NCBI GenBank assembly: GCA_023415545.1
Contig: JAEZKJ010000112.1
Span: 1-5,911 of the forward strand
DNA: 5,911 nt
Direction: 5' to 3'
Source of the DNA: Bacteroidota bacterium
Lineage (GTDB): Bacteria > Bacteroidota > Bacteroidia > Bacteroidales > Bacteroidaceae
Made by a program: the position numbers and the translations under genes. The notes beneath the pieces are model-generated. The model saw only the letters and a program-made list of their open reading frames with translations, was not told the origin of the DNA and searched no databases. Positions 1 to 5,911 of the stretch are shown piece after piece; positions within the stretch are counted from its first letter, which is position 1, and each line of letters opens with the position of its first letter.

Positions 1-200
1 TTATTTACAATTTCTCTAATTTGATATAATTGATCTGAATTCTCATAAAATGTATCATAACTCTGTTCAAAATATATCTTAGCAATCAAGATAGAACCAA
101 CAGACACCCCCACTCCTAAACACAATATCTTAGTAATATTGTGCTTACCTTTTTTAGGGATATCTCTAAAAGCCTTTTTTAAATTTGTAATGATTTTCAT
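1..200 (-). CDS. FtsX/MacB-type ABC transporter permease, N-terminal part (permease C, cut by window edge)
   Basis: An ATG at 200-198 opens a frame that stays open for 66 complete codons to the left edge, so the gene is cut by the window. The protein starts MKIITNLKKAFRDIPKKGKH, a short basic cytoplasmic leader. One hydrophobic helix follows at about residues 23-43, then FEQSYDTFYENSDQLYQIRE at 44-63. That pattern of a helix followed by a 'syD.fy...d.lYqir' segment is how MacB_PCD-type permeases of Bacteroidota begin. Permease B has the equivalent 'QEKSIDQYHSKGDRIYTL' at the same position, but overall the two N-termini are divergent. The start lies 14 nt after the stop of permease B, with no obvious Shine-Dalgarno sequence, which points to co-transcription with it. 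It would be an inner-membrane subunit of the same exporter, perhaps pairing with permease B. The family call is inferred from 66 residues only; the diagnostic FtsX coupling-helix motifs lie outside the window. Confidence 0.75.
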   Translation of the reverse strand, partial: MKIITNLKKAFRDIPKKGKHNITKILCLGVGVSVGSILIAKIYFEQSYDTFYENSDQLYQIREIVN

Positions 201-214
201 TATAAGATAATTAT

Positions 215-690
215 TTAATTATTCTTTATGCTGTCAACAGGATTGCTGTTTGCTGCACTGTAACTTTGGAAGAAAACTGCGCAGAATGATATTATTAAAC
301 AGAATAGCCCTGCTGCTGCATAAATCCACCAACTTAAACTTATGCGATAGTTATATTCCGTTAGCCAGTTGCTCATGAAATAGTATATTATTGGAATAGC
401 AATAAAAAATGCAATAATTACATAAATCATAAAGGTGCGTATCAGTTTAATTAATATCTCCTTATTACTACTTCCAAAAACTTTTCGTACTGCAATCTCT
501 TGACTACGTTGTTGAATATAATATGTACTCATTGCAATAATCCCCATCATAGATATCACTATGGCAATGAATGCAAAAAGAGATACCATTTTTGATAGAC
601 GTATTTGTCTATCATATTTCATCGTAATCATCTGGTCGTAAAAAGGATTTTCGTCAACACAATCTTGGTTGAATATATTTCTATAAATAG
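215..690 (-). repeat. Paralogous repeat, copy 1 (3' end of permease B)
   Basis: This stretch aligns without gaps to 5436-5911 at a constant offset of 5221 bp. Hand counting gives about 65 differences in 470 bases (roughly 86% identity), and about 39 in the first 380 (roughly 90%). The similarity includes the stop codon and does not clearly continue past it. It is a gene-level duplication, not a mobile element: no terminal inverted repeats or transposase are seen. Confidence 0.85.
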
Positions 691-2575
691 ATTTTATATC
701 ATCATATGCTTTTACAGGGTCACCCTTTATTTTAATAAGTATGCTCCATGGATTTTCTATATCTTTCTTTATCCACATAAATACCGGACGTTGTTCCGAC
801 TCTATGTCACGAATATGAAATTCTTTCAATATTCCACGAATAGTCATTTTTTCATTATAGAAATTAATATATTCTGCATCTTTATTACAATTTAGTTCGG
901 CTAATGCTTGATGATTAATGTAAGCAGCCTCATCACTACCTATATTATTATCTTGCTCAAGCTCCATGCCAAATATCTTCATGTAGTTTTTATCACCTAT
1001 AAGAACCTGTGTATTTACTGTTTTTCCGTCAATGACATTGGTAATATAATTTCCTCCTTCGAAGGGAGTACCTAAGGCTTTTGAAACCACCACAACACTA
1101 GGTAAACTTTTAATTTGGTCGATGAAAAGGTCATTTTTACTATTATCTACACATTTTATATTTATTATATTTTCAGTGTCGTAACCTAATGGTGCATTAA
1201 TAAGATGTCTTATTTGAAGAATCATGGTCAATGATGAAGCTATCATTATTATGGTAATGGTATTTTGGAATGTTATGAATATTTTACTTAATACCATTTT
1301 TGTTTTTCTACGTAAATTCCCTCGAACTACGTCTATTGGTTTAGCTGATGAAATTACCATTGCCGGAATTATGCCTGATAGTGTACCTAGTAATAATATT
1401 ATAATAGCTAATATTATTATGTTTTCATATGTAATAGCACTATTTATTGATATATCAGTGTCAAGTAGTTTGCCTGCATAAGGTGCAAAAGCATAAGCTA
1501 AAATAATTGCTATAGCTAATGAGATAATACATAGTGAAGTACTCTCAATTATAAGTCTTAGTATAATATCACTTCTGCTACTTCCAAGAAGACGACGAGT
1601 GGCCATCTCTTTTGCTCGAAATCCGGCTTGAGCCACAGTCAGATTTATATAGTTCATAATAGCGAATATCAATATAGCCAATCCAACGATAATAAGGATG
1701 TTTACCATTTTCTTGTCTCCATTAATATGGGAACCACTGCTACTATATGCATCCGAGAAATAGAGTTTGTTGAAAGTTATTAACTCTGAATGATGCTCTT
1801 GTCCGGGAAGATTAAATACCCAGAAAAAAGTTTTAAAAAAAGAGTCTATGTCATCTGTCTTTTTCGATAAGTCACATCCAGGTTTACATAATAGGAATAT
1901 TTCAGTGCCTGTTGCATTTTCCATCTTTATGCTCTCCTTAGATTGGTAAGGATTTATATACTTCATGATGTCGAAATTAACAATCATCTCAGCACTCTTT
2001 TTTTGAGAATTTACTAAAGAAGTATTTTCCATAGCTCCCATAATAGCACTTATGGTAAGCGTGAGTGAATCTTTGAATTCTATAGATTTACCAATCGGAT
2101 CGGAGTTGCCAAATAGTTCTTTTGCTAGTTTTTCTGAAATCACACATTTGTTGGGTGAGTCGAGTGCAGTTTTCCTATCTCCACGAATTAATGGGAAGTC
2201 GAATATTTCATAAAATGATGGGTCTGTAAGCATGAATACAGTATTAACATTCTCTCCTTGATCATTTGTTAATTTCCAATCCATTATATTTACAGCACAT
2301 GTATTTTCAATTTCAGGATATCTGTCCTTTAATTTCGATTGTAAATTCCAATGTCCTCCGGTAAGTGTAGAACCGTTTCCCCATTTGAGCCCTAATGTGT
2401 ATATACGATCGCCTTTGGAATGATATTGGTCAATACTTTTCTCTTGCAGATAGTAAACGCCAATAATAATGACAAACATTATGCTTATGCTAAGCCCGAA
2501 AACGTCGATTGCTGTGTATGCTTTATTACGGCTTAAGAACTTGAAATATGATTTTATATTAAACAGGTTTTTCAT
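215..2575 (-). CDS. FtsX/MacB-type ABC transporter permease (permease B, complete)
   Basis: A 786-residue inner-membrane protein, the usual length for the double-module FtsX-related permeases of Bacteroidota. Hydrophobicity read by eye gives eight membrane helices: about 22-43, 290-313, 340-367, 384-410, 432-455, 665-687, 713-735 and 749-771. Two extracytoplasmic MacB_PCD-like domains lie between them (about 45-285 and 456-660). Each FtsX module carries the cytoplasmic coupling motif that contacts the ATPase: EMATRRLLGSS at 323-333 and EIAVRKVFGSS at 693-703. The protein is therefore an internal pseudo-dimer. MacB-like permeases do not form a classical channel; they are thought to drive periplasmic substrate into the adaptor-TolC conduit using ATP hydrolysis. 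It follows the adaptor by 45 nt, with a purine-rich stretch (AAGAGAAAAAAA, 2591-2580) five bases before the ATG, and precedes permease C by 14 nt. Its last ~145 residues are about 90% identical to permease A. The substrate is unknown, and LolCE-like or peptide/antimicrobial export cannot be separated from sequence. Confidence 0.93.
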   Translation of the reverse strand: MKNLFNIKSYFKFLSRNKAYTAIDVFGLSISIMFVIIIGVYYLQEKSIDQYHSKGDRIYTLGLKWGNGSTLTGGHWNLQSKLKDRYPEIENTCAVNIMDWKLTNDQGENVNTVFMLTDPSFYEIFDFPLIRGDRKTALDSPNKCVISEKLAKELFGNSDPIGKSIEFKDSLTLTISAIMGAMENTSLVNSQKKSAEMIVNFDIMKYINPYQSKESIKMENATGTEIFLLCKPGCDLSKKTDDIDSFFKTFFWVFNLPGQEHHSELITFNKLYFSDAYSSSGSHINGDKKMVNILIIVGLAILIFAIMNYINLTVAQAGFRAKEMATRRLLGSSRSDIILRLIIESTSLCIISLAIAIILAYAFAPYAGKLLDTDISINSAITYENIIILAIIILLLGTLSGIIPAMVISSAKPIDVVRGNLRRKTKMVLSKIFITFQNTITIIMIASSLTMILQIRHLINAPLGYDTENIINIKCVDNSKNDLFIDQIKSLPSVVVVSKALGTPFEGGNYITNVIDGKTVNTQVLIGDKNYMKIFGMELEQDNNIGSDEAAYINHQALAELNCNKDAEYINFYNEKMTIRGILKEFHIRDIESEQRPVFMWIKKDIENPWSILIKIKGDPVKAYDDIKSIYRNIFNQDCVDENPFYDQMITMKYDRQIRLSKMVSLFAFIAIVISMMGIIAMSTYYIQQRSQEIAVRKVFGSSNKEILIKLIRTFMIYVIIAFFIAIPIIYYFMSNWLTEYNYRISLSWWIYAAAGLFCLIISFCAVFFQSYSAANSNPVDSIKNN

Positions 2576-2620
2576 ACTATTTTTTTCTCTTATTTATTCT
2601 ATTACAGGGTTTTATGGATT

Positions 2621-3871
2621 TTAATTCAATACTAAAATTTCATTGTCTTTATAAGCCTCATATCCACTTACAATAACTTTTTCACCAGGTTCCAATCCCT
2701 CTAGCACCTCATAATATTGAGGGTTTTGACGGCCTATACGAATATTTCGTCTGTATGCTTTTTTGCCATCTTTATCAAGAACGAAAATCCAGTTTCCGCC
2801 GGTAACTTGAAAAAATGTTCCTTTTGGAATAAGAATAGCTTGTAATGATTGTCCAAGTTGTAAGTTAACATAATAAGTCTGTCCTGTTCTAATATTATCT
2901 GGTTTCTCACCTGTAAAAACAAAGTCTGTCCTAAATTTCCCCTCTCTTACATCAGGAAATACTTTACGCACTTTTAGTCCGTAGCTTTTCCCACCACGTT
3001 CAAAAGTTGCTACCAAGCCTGAGTGCACTCTATCAATATAGTGTTCATCGATAGAAGCAACTACTTTAAAACTACTCAAGTCATTAATCTGTCCTATTTT
3101 TTGCCCTGTTCCTAAGTTTTGTCCAAGTTCAACATCCAAAAGGCCCAATTCACCGGTTATTGGACTGCAAATATTAAGATGATCTTTACGCTGATTTATA
3201 AGAACCATACTTTGATTCATTTTATAAAGATTATCCTCCATCTGGTCAACCTCAAGTTCTCGGAAAATGCTATCATTATGAAGGCGTTGATTTATCAACT
3301 CATGCTTTTTCAAGGCAAGATTGTAATCCTCTTTTGCTTGAATATAATCCTCTTTACTATTTAGTTGCTCTTTATATAACCTCTCTTGTTGAGTAAAAGC
3401 ACGTTTTTTCCTTGATACTTCAAGATCTAATTGAAGAAGCTCATTTTTATTATTCAATTTATCCTGTTCCATACTGATCCTAGTATTACGAAGAGCATTC
3501 TCTTTTTCTGCAAGTTCAGATTGAGCGTTAAGTATTTCAAGGTTTAAGTTCGAGTTGTTAAGTCTTACTATAACATCACCTTTTTTTACATGTGCTCCCT
3601 CCTCAACTACTTTCTCAATCACTATACCACCCTCTTCAGGACTTAACTGTACAATGCTTATTGGCTGCACCTGTGCGTCAACTCTAACAAAGTCATCAAA
3701 CTGTGATTTCTTTACTTCACCAATGTTTAATCCACGTTTGTCAACTTTCAAAGTATTAGTAAAATTGCTAAAAGTTAACCAACCAATAAGTGCTAAAATT
3801 ATCACTCCACCCGTTATATATGGAATATGTTTACGAGTAATACCTTTCTTCTTCTCTAATTTAATATCCAT
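2621..3871 (-). CDS. HlyD/MacA-family periplasmic adaptor subunit of an efflux transporter
   Basis: A 416-residue membrane fusion protein that would bridge the inner-membrane permease and the TolC trimer. A basic N-terminus (KLEKKKGITRKH) is followed by a single membrane anchor at about 16-36; there is no lipobox, so it is anchored by the helix and not by lipid. The first half of the biotinyl-lipoyl domain is at about 62-105 (GGIVIEKVVEEGAHVKKGDV). A long charged alpha-helical hairpin, probably coiled coil, spans about 108-230. The second lipoyl half is at about 232-265 (ICSPITGELGLLDVELGQ), then a beta-barrel at about 267-340 and a membrane-proximal domain to the end (LEGLEPGEKVIVSGYEAYKD). 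Length and domain order are typical of the family. The ATG lies 13 nt after the tolC-family stop, and the basic leader plus anchor supports this start. Order and spacing place it in the same operon as the outer-membrane protein and permeases. Its partner preference is inferred from this context only. Confidence 0.93.
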   Translation of the reverse strand: MDIKLEKKKGITRKHIPYITGGVIILALIGWLTFSNFTNTLKVDKRGLNIGEVKKSQFDDFVRVDAQVQPISIVQLSPEEGGIVIEKVVEEGAHVKKGDVIVRLNNSNLNLEILNAQSELAEKENALRNTRISMEQDKLNNKNELLQLDLEVSRKKRAFTQQERLYKEQLNSKEDYIQAKEDYNLALKKHELINQRLHNDSIFRELEVDQMEDNLYKMNQSMVLINQRKDHLNICSPITGELGLLDVELGQNLGTGQKIGQINDLSSFKVVASIDEHYIDRVHSGLVATFERGGKSYGLKVRKVFPDVREGKFRTDFVFTGEKPDNIRTGQTYYVNLQLGQSLQAILIPKGTFFQVTGGNWIFVLDKDGKKAYRRNIRIGRQNPQYYEVLEGLEPGEKVIVSGYEAYKDNEILVLN

Positions 3872-3884
3872 GATCTGAATTTAT

Positions 3885-5285
3885 TTATTCGTATATAAAA
3901 GTGTTATTTTTGTAATATTCTACCAGTCTCTTCTTTATTGTATAAAGCAATCTTTTTTGAAGTAATGTTACTTGTGAATTTAGAAGAGTATTTGATGAAG
4001 TTTGCAAGTCGATAGCATTAAGCAATCCCTCTTCATATTTTCTTTTTGCAGCTTGGTATGCCAGTGAATCGGATTGAACTTTGTCAACCATCTGAATAAT
4101 CTCTTTTGCATATCCATTGCAATCCATTACTGCTTGTTCAATATTTATACGTAAATTCTTCAAATTCTCCTCTTTATCAACTTGAGCTATTTTCCATAAA
4201 TTCCTTGCTCGTCGCATTGAACTTAAGTTGTTTAGATTGTTAAAAATTGGAATAGACAGTGTTGCCATAACTCCTTTACCCATTTTATTGTTAAACTGAT
4301 ATTTGAATGACTCACTATTATTTTCACCCGATAATTCACGATTATAATTTGTTGATATACCTCCTGATAAAGTTATAGTGGGAATAAATCTTCCTTTGCT
4401 AATATTATATTGCATTTTATAATTTTTCTCATTCAGTTTTGCCGCAATAGCTTGTGGGTTTGCAATAGAAGCTCTATTATAAATATCTTCGGATTGATTT
4501 AAATCTATTTCTGGAATGATCGAAAATTTAATAGTATCTACTAATATTGAATCAGTTATAGGACAATTCATGACACTCTTCAACTTTAGCATAGCCGATT
4601 TGAATAAATTATCTTGATGTATAACATTATAATCGTCTTCTGCTACTTGTGCTTTAACTTGAGCAACATCTAATTTCCCCTTAATACCTAATTCGAACTG
4701 AGATTCTGTTTTTTTAAGAGTGAGTAAAGATTCACTTAGTTTCTTCTTAGCTATACGCTTATACTCTTGATAATATACAACATCAATATATGCTTGCATT
4801 ACCTCTATAGCCTTTTCATCGTGAGCTCGTTGAACTTCATTGTAACCTTGTTTATTTGCTATTCGTGCTAGCCTTAATTGATTGTATAGTTGACCTCCGT
4901 CGAAAAGAGTCATCGAGGCAGAGATATCGTAATTATTATTGAATGTTGTCAAATTACTATAGGTATTGGTATTTGGGTCAATATTTCGTCCCCAATTCCA
5001 TCCTCCACTGATTGACGCATTTACATTTGGAAGGAAAGCTGTAATAGCAGCGACTTTATCCATTTTTGTTGTTGATAATTCGAACTCTTTTTTCTTAACC
5101 GAAGTGCTATGCTTAATTCCATAAAGCATACATTCATCCATGCTCCAATATTTTACACTATTATTATTTTCAACTCTGTTTGAATTGATAGAATCTATTT
5201 GTGCAAAAAGAGATGAATTAAAACTTATATTTACCATAATTGCAATTATTATAGTGCATTTATGATTGGTCGCTATTAGTTTCAT
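3885..5285 (-). CDS. TolC-family outer-membrane efflux protein
   Basis: A 466-residue protein that would form the trimeric outer-membrane exit duct of the exporter. The N-terminus is a Sec signal peptide: basic start (MKLIATNHK), hydrophobic core at about 11-21, and a likely cleavage site after LFA at residue 28. Two OEP repeats follow, at about 50-240 and 270-455. Each contains long amphipathic helices and a beta segment: 'SASMTLFDGGQLYNQLRLA' at 122-140 and 'MATLSIPIFNNL' at 340-351, both characteristic of TolC homologues. The 'WNWGRNIDPNTNTYSN' segment at 96-111 is typical of Bacteroidota members. The length is normal for the family. The ATG at 5285 is chosen because it gives a proper signal peptide. 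It is the first gene after the sigma-54 promoter, with a predicted leader of about 30 nt, and the adaptor follows 13 nt after its stop. No defects were seen. Confidence 0.94.
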   Translation of the reverse strand: MKLIATNHKCTIIIAIMVNISFNSSLFAQIDSINSNRVENNNSVKYWSMDECMLYGIKHSTSVKKKEFELSTTKMDKVAAITAFLPNVNASISGGWNWGRNIDPNTNTYSNLTTFNNNYDISASMTLFDGGQLYNQLRLARIANKQGYNEVQRAHDEKAIEVMQAYIDVVYYQEYKRIAKKKLSESLLTLKKTESQFELGIKGKLDVAQVKAQVAEDDYNVIHQDNLFKSAMLKLKSVMNCPITDSILVDTIKFSIIPEIDLNQSEDIYNRASIANPQAIAAKLNEKNYKMQYNISKGRFIPTITLSGGISTNYNRELSGENNSESFKYQFNNKMGKGVMATLSIPIFNNLNNLSSMRRARNLWKIAQVDKEENLKNLRINIEQAVMDCNGYAKEIIQMVDKVQSDSLAYQAAKRKYEEGLLNAIDLQTSSNTLLNSQVTLLQKRLLYTIKKRLVEYYKNNTFIYE

Positions 5286-5328
5286 GGAAATCTTATTATT
5301 TTAATTTTAATTGTTCTTATAATATAAT

Positions 5329-5343
5329 TCAAAAGCTGTGCCA
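5329..5343 (-). promoter_or_regulatory. Predicted sigma-54 (RpoN) promoter for the tolC-adaptor-permease operon
   Basis: The minus strand reads TGGCACAGCTTTTGA. This matches the -24/-12 consensus TGGCAC-N5-TTGC with correct spacing (10 bases between the GG and the -12 pair); only the last base differs (A for C). The predicted transcript start is near 5317, leaving about 31 nt to the tolC ATG. No Bacteroidota housekeeping -7 box (TAnnTTTG) was seen in the gap. Upstream half-site repeats at the right distance support it. This is a prediction from sequence. Confidence 0.68.
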
Positions 5344-5349
5344 CAATTG

Positions 5350-5362
5350 TAATATATTGATT
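5350..5362 (-). promoter_or_regulatory. Possible IHF-type DNA-bending site
   Basis: The minus strand reads AATCAATATATTA, which fits the IHF consensus WATCAANNNNTTR at every defined position. It lies between the putative activator sites and the sigma-54 promoter, where a bend could bring activator and polymerase together. The consensus comes from proteobacteria, the region is AT-rich, and the site sits only 6 bp upstream of the -24 box, closer than usual. A chance match is quite possible. Confidence 0.25.
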
Positions 5363-5396
5363 TACAACGATATGTGCTTCTGAAGCTGTTTTAAAA

Positions 5397-5425
5397 GTGT
5401 CTAATTATTGGACAGATGTGTCTAA
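5397..5425 (-). promoter_or_regulatory. Putative enhancer (upstream activator) site with three TTAGACA/TGTCCAA half-sites
   Basis: On the minus strand the half-sites are TTAGACA (5425-5419), TGTCCAA (5414-5408) and TTAGACA (5404-5398). The last two form a near-perfect 17-bp palindrome, TGTCCAATAATTAGACA (5414-5398), with one mismatch between the 8-bp arms. The outer two are direct repeats of an 8-mer (GTGTCTAA on the plus strand) spaced exactly 21 bp apart, about two helical turns. The palindrome is centred about 65 bp upstream of the -24 element and about 90 bp from the predicted start. That is a normal distance for a NtrC-type enhancer-binding protein, which is probably encoded with a sensor kinase outside the window. 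The identity of the regulator is inference. Confidence 0.55.
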
Positions 5426-5435
5426 AAGATTTACA

Positions 5436-5911
5436 TTAATTATTCTTTATGCTGTCAACAGGATTGCTGTTTGCTGCTTTGTAACTTTGGAAGAAGACGG
5501 CACAGAATGATATTATTAAACAGAATATTCCTGATGCTGCATAAATCCACCAACTTAAACTAATGCGATAGTTATATTCTGATAGCCAGTTGCTCATGAA
5601 GTAGTATATTATTGGAATCGCTATAATAAAAGCTATTAGGACATATATCATAAATGTTCGTATCAGTTTTATTAATATCTCTTTATTGCTACTTCCAAAA
5701 ACTTTTCGTACAGCGATCTCTTGATCTCTTTGTTGAATATAATATGTACTCATTGCAATTATCCCCAGCATAGATATCACTATAGCAATAAATGCAAAAA
5801 GAGACATCATTTTTGATAGGCGTATCTGTCTATCGTAATTCAACATTATTTTCTGATCGTAAAAAGGATTATCATCGGTCAATTCTTGATTATAAACTTT
5901 TTGATATATAG
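5436..5911 (-). CDS. FtsX/MacB-type ABC transporter permease, C-terminal part (permease A, cut by window edge)
   Basis: The frame is open from the right edge to a TAA at 5438-5436, giving 157 complete residues that align without gaps to residues 630-786 of permease B. Reading from a TTG at 5882 gives a 148-residue ORF, but the frame continues open beyond it (IYQKVYNQELTDDNPFYDQ against IYRNIFNQDCVDENPFYDQ in B). The TTG is therefore internal and the gene is cut by the window; it is not a small gene. The fragment holds the second FtsX module: three membrane helices and the coupling motif EIAVRKVFGSS. Over the last ~145 residues only 14 differences from permease B were counted, about 90% identity, most of them conservative. 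It ends 150 nt before the tolC-family start, with the sigma-54 control region in between, so it probably closes a separate upstream transcript. No clear terminator follows it. The full gene is expected to be near 780-800 residues. Confidence 0.88.
   Translation of the reverse strand, partial: IYQKVYNQELTDDNPFYDQKIMLNYDRQIRLSKMMSLFAFIAIVISMLGIIAMSTYYIQQRDQEIAVRKVFGSSNKEILIKLIRTFMIYVLIAFIIAIPIIYYFMSNWLSEYNYRISLSWWIYAASGIFCLIISFCAVFFQSYKAANSNPVDSIKNN
5436..5911 (-). repeat. Paralogous repeat, copy 2 (3' end of permease A)
   Basis: Partner of 215-690 in the same orientation. Identity is highest in the 3' three-helix module and coupling motif, and falls to about 70% in the last ~90 bases before the window edge, where the extracytoplasmic domain begins. 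The repeat probably extends beyond the window. Confidence 0.85.

Noticed and set aside
2576..2620. The 45-nt gap between adaptor and permease B, checked for an internal promoter or terminator.
   Set aside because: No -7/-33 boxes, sigma-54 boxes or stable hairpin were seen; only a purine-rich stretch before the ATG. It is most simply an intra-operon spacer.
605..3878. Plus-strand open frames at 605-895, 1224-1481, 3119-3364 and 3555-3878, and a minus-strand frame at 2734-2922.
   Set aside because: All lie inside, or almost wholly inside, well-supported minus-strand genes in other frames, have low-complexity or unrecognisable translations, and lack their own context; they are shadow frames.
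5376..5386. Perfect 11-bp palindrome GCTTCTGAAGC in the control region, considered as a terminator for permease A or another operator.
   Set aside because: The usable stem is only 4-5 bp with a minimal loop and no following T-run on the minus strand. It does not resemble the neighbouring half-sites, so neither call can be supported.
5398..5414. The TGTCCAATAATTAGACA palindrome read as a rho-independent terminator hairpin after permease A.
   Set aside because: The stem is AT-rich with a mismatch near the loop, and only a short CTTTT follows. Position, the third half-site and the sigma-54 promoter downstream fit an activator site better.
5436..5882. A self-contained 148-residue gene starting at a TTG codon.
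   Set aside because: The frame stays open to the window edge and the extra residues still align to permease B, so this is the tail of a longer gene.

Overview
The window is AT-rich, with every supported gene on the minus strand. It reads as part of a Bacteroidota (probably Bacteroidales) chromosome. The grounds are the style of the proteins: a TolC-family protein with a 'GRNIDPNTNTY' segment and a signal peptide ending in 'LFAQ', ~790-residue FtsX/MacB-type permeases, all-TAA stops, and start codons without strong Shine-Dalgarno sequences. Genus and species cannot be fixed from the sequence alone.

Layout in the direction of transcription (right to left): (1) 5911-5436, the C-terminal 157 residues of an FtsX/MacB-type ABC permease (here 'permease A'), cut by the right edge; (2) 5435-5286, a 150-bp control region; (3) 5285-3885, a TolC-family outer-membrane efflux protein; (4) 3871-2621, a HlyD/MacA-type periplasmic adaptor; (5) 2575-215, a complete 786-residue permease ('permease B'); (6) 200-1, the N-terminal 66 residues of a third, divergent permease ('permease C'), cut by the left edge. 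Gaps inside the tolC-adaptor-B-C run are 13, 45 and 14 nt, so these four genes are very likely one operon.

The control region contains a near-consensus sigma-54 (RpoN) promoter, TGGCAC-N5-TTGA, about 45 nt upstream of the tolC start. About 60-80 bp further upstream lies a cluster of three TTAGACA/TGTCCAA half-sites, placed as expected for an enhancer-binding response regulator. A sequence matching the IHF consensus lies between them. This suggests that the exporter is switched on by a sigma-54-dependent two-component regulator, not by the housekeeping sigma factor.

Together the genes would build a tripartite MacAB-TolC-like envelope-spanning exporter: permeases in the inner membrane, a membrane-anchored adaptor across the periplasm, and a TolC trimer in the outer membrane. 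No ATP-binding subunit is present in the window; it must be supplied from outside it. The substrate cannot be read from the sequence. The most notable structural fact is that permeases A and B share about 90% amino-acid identity over their last ~145 residues, with sequence similarity ending at the stop codon. They look like a relatively recent duplication on either side of the tolC promoter. I found no mobile elements, CRISPR arrays, RNA genes or clearly novel system.
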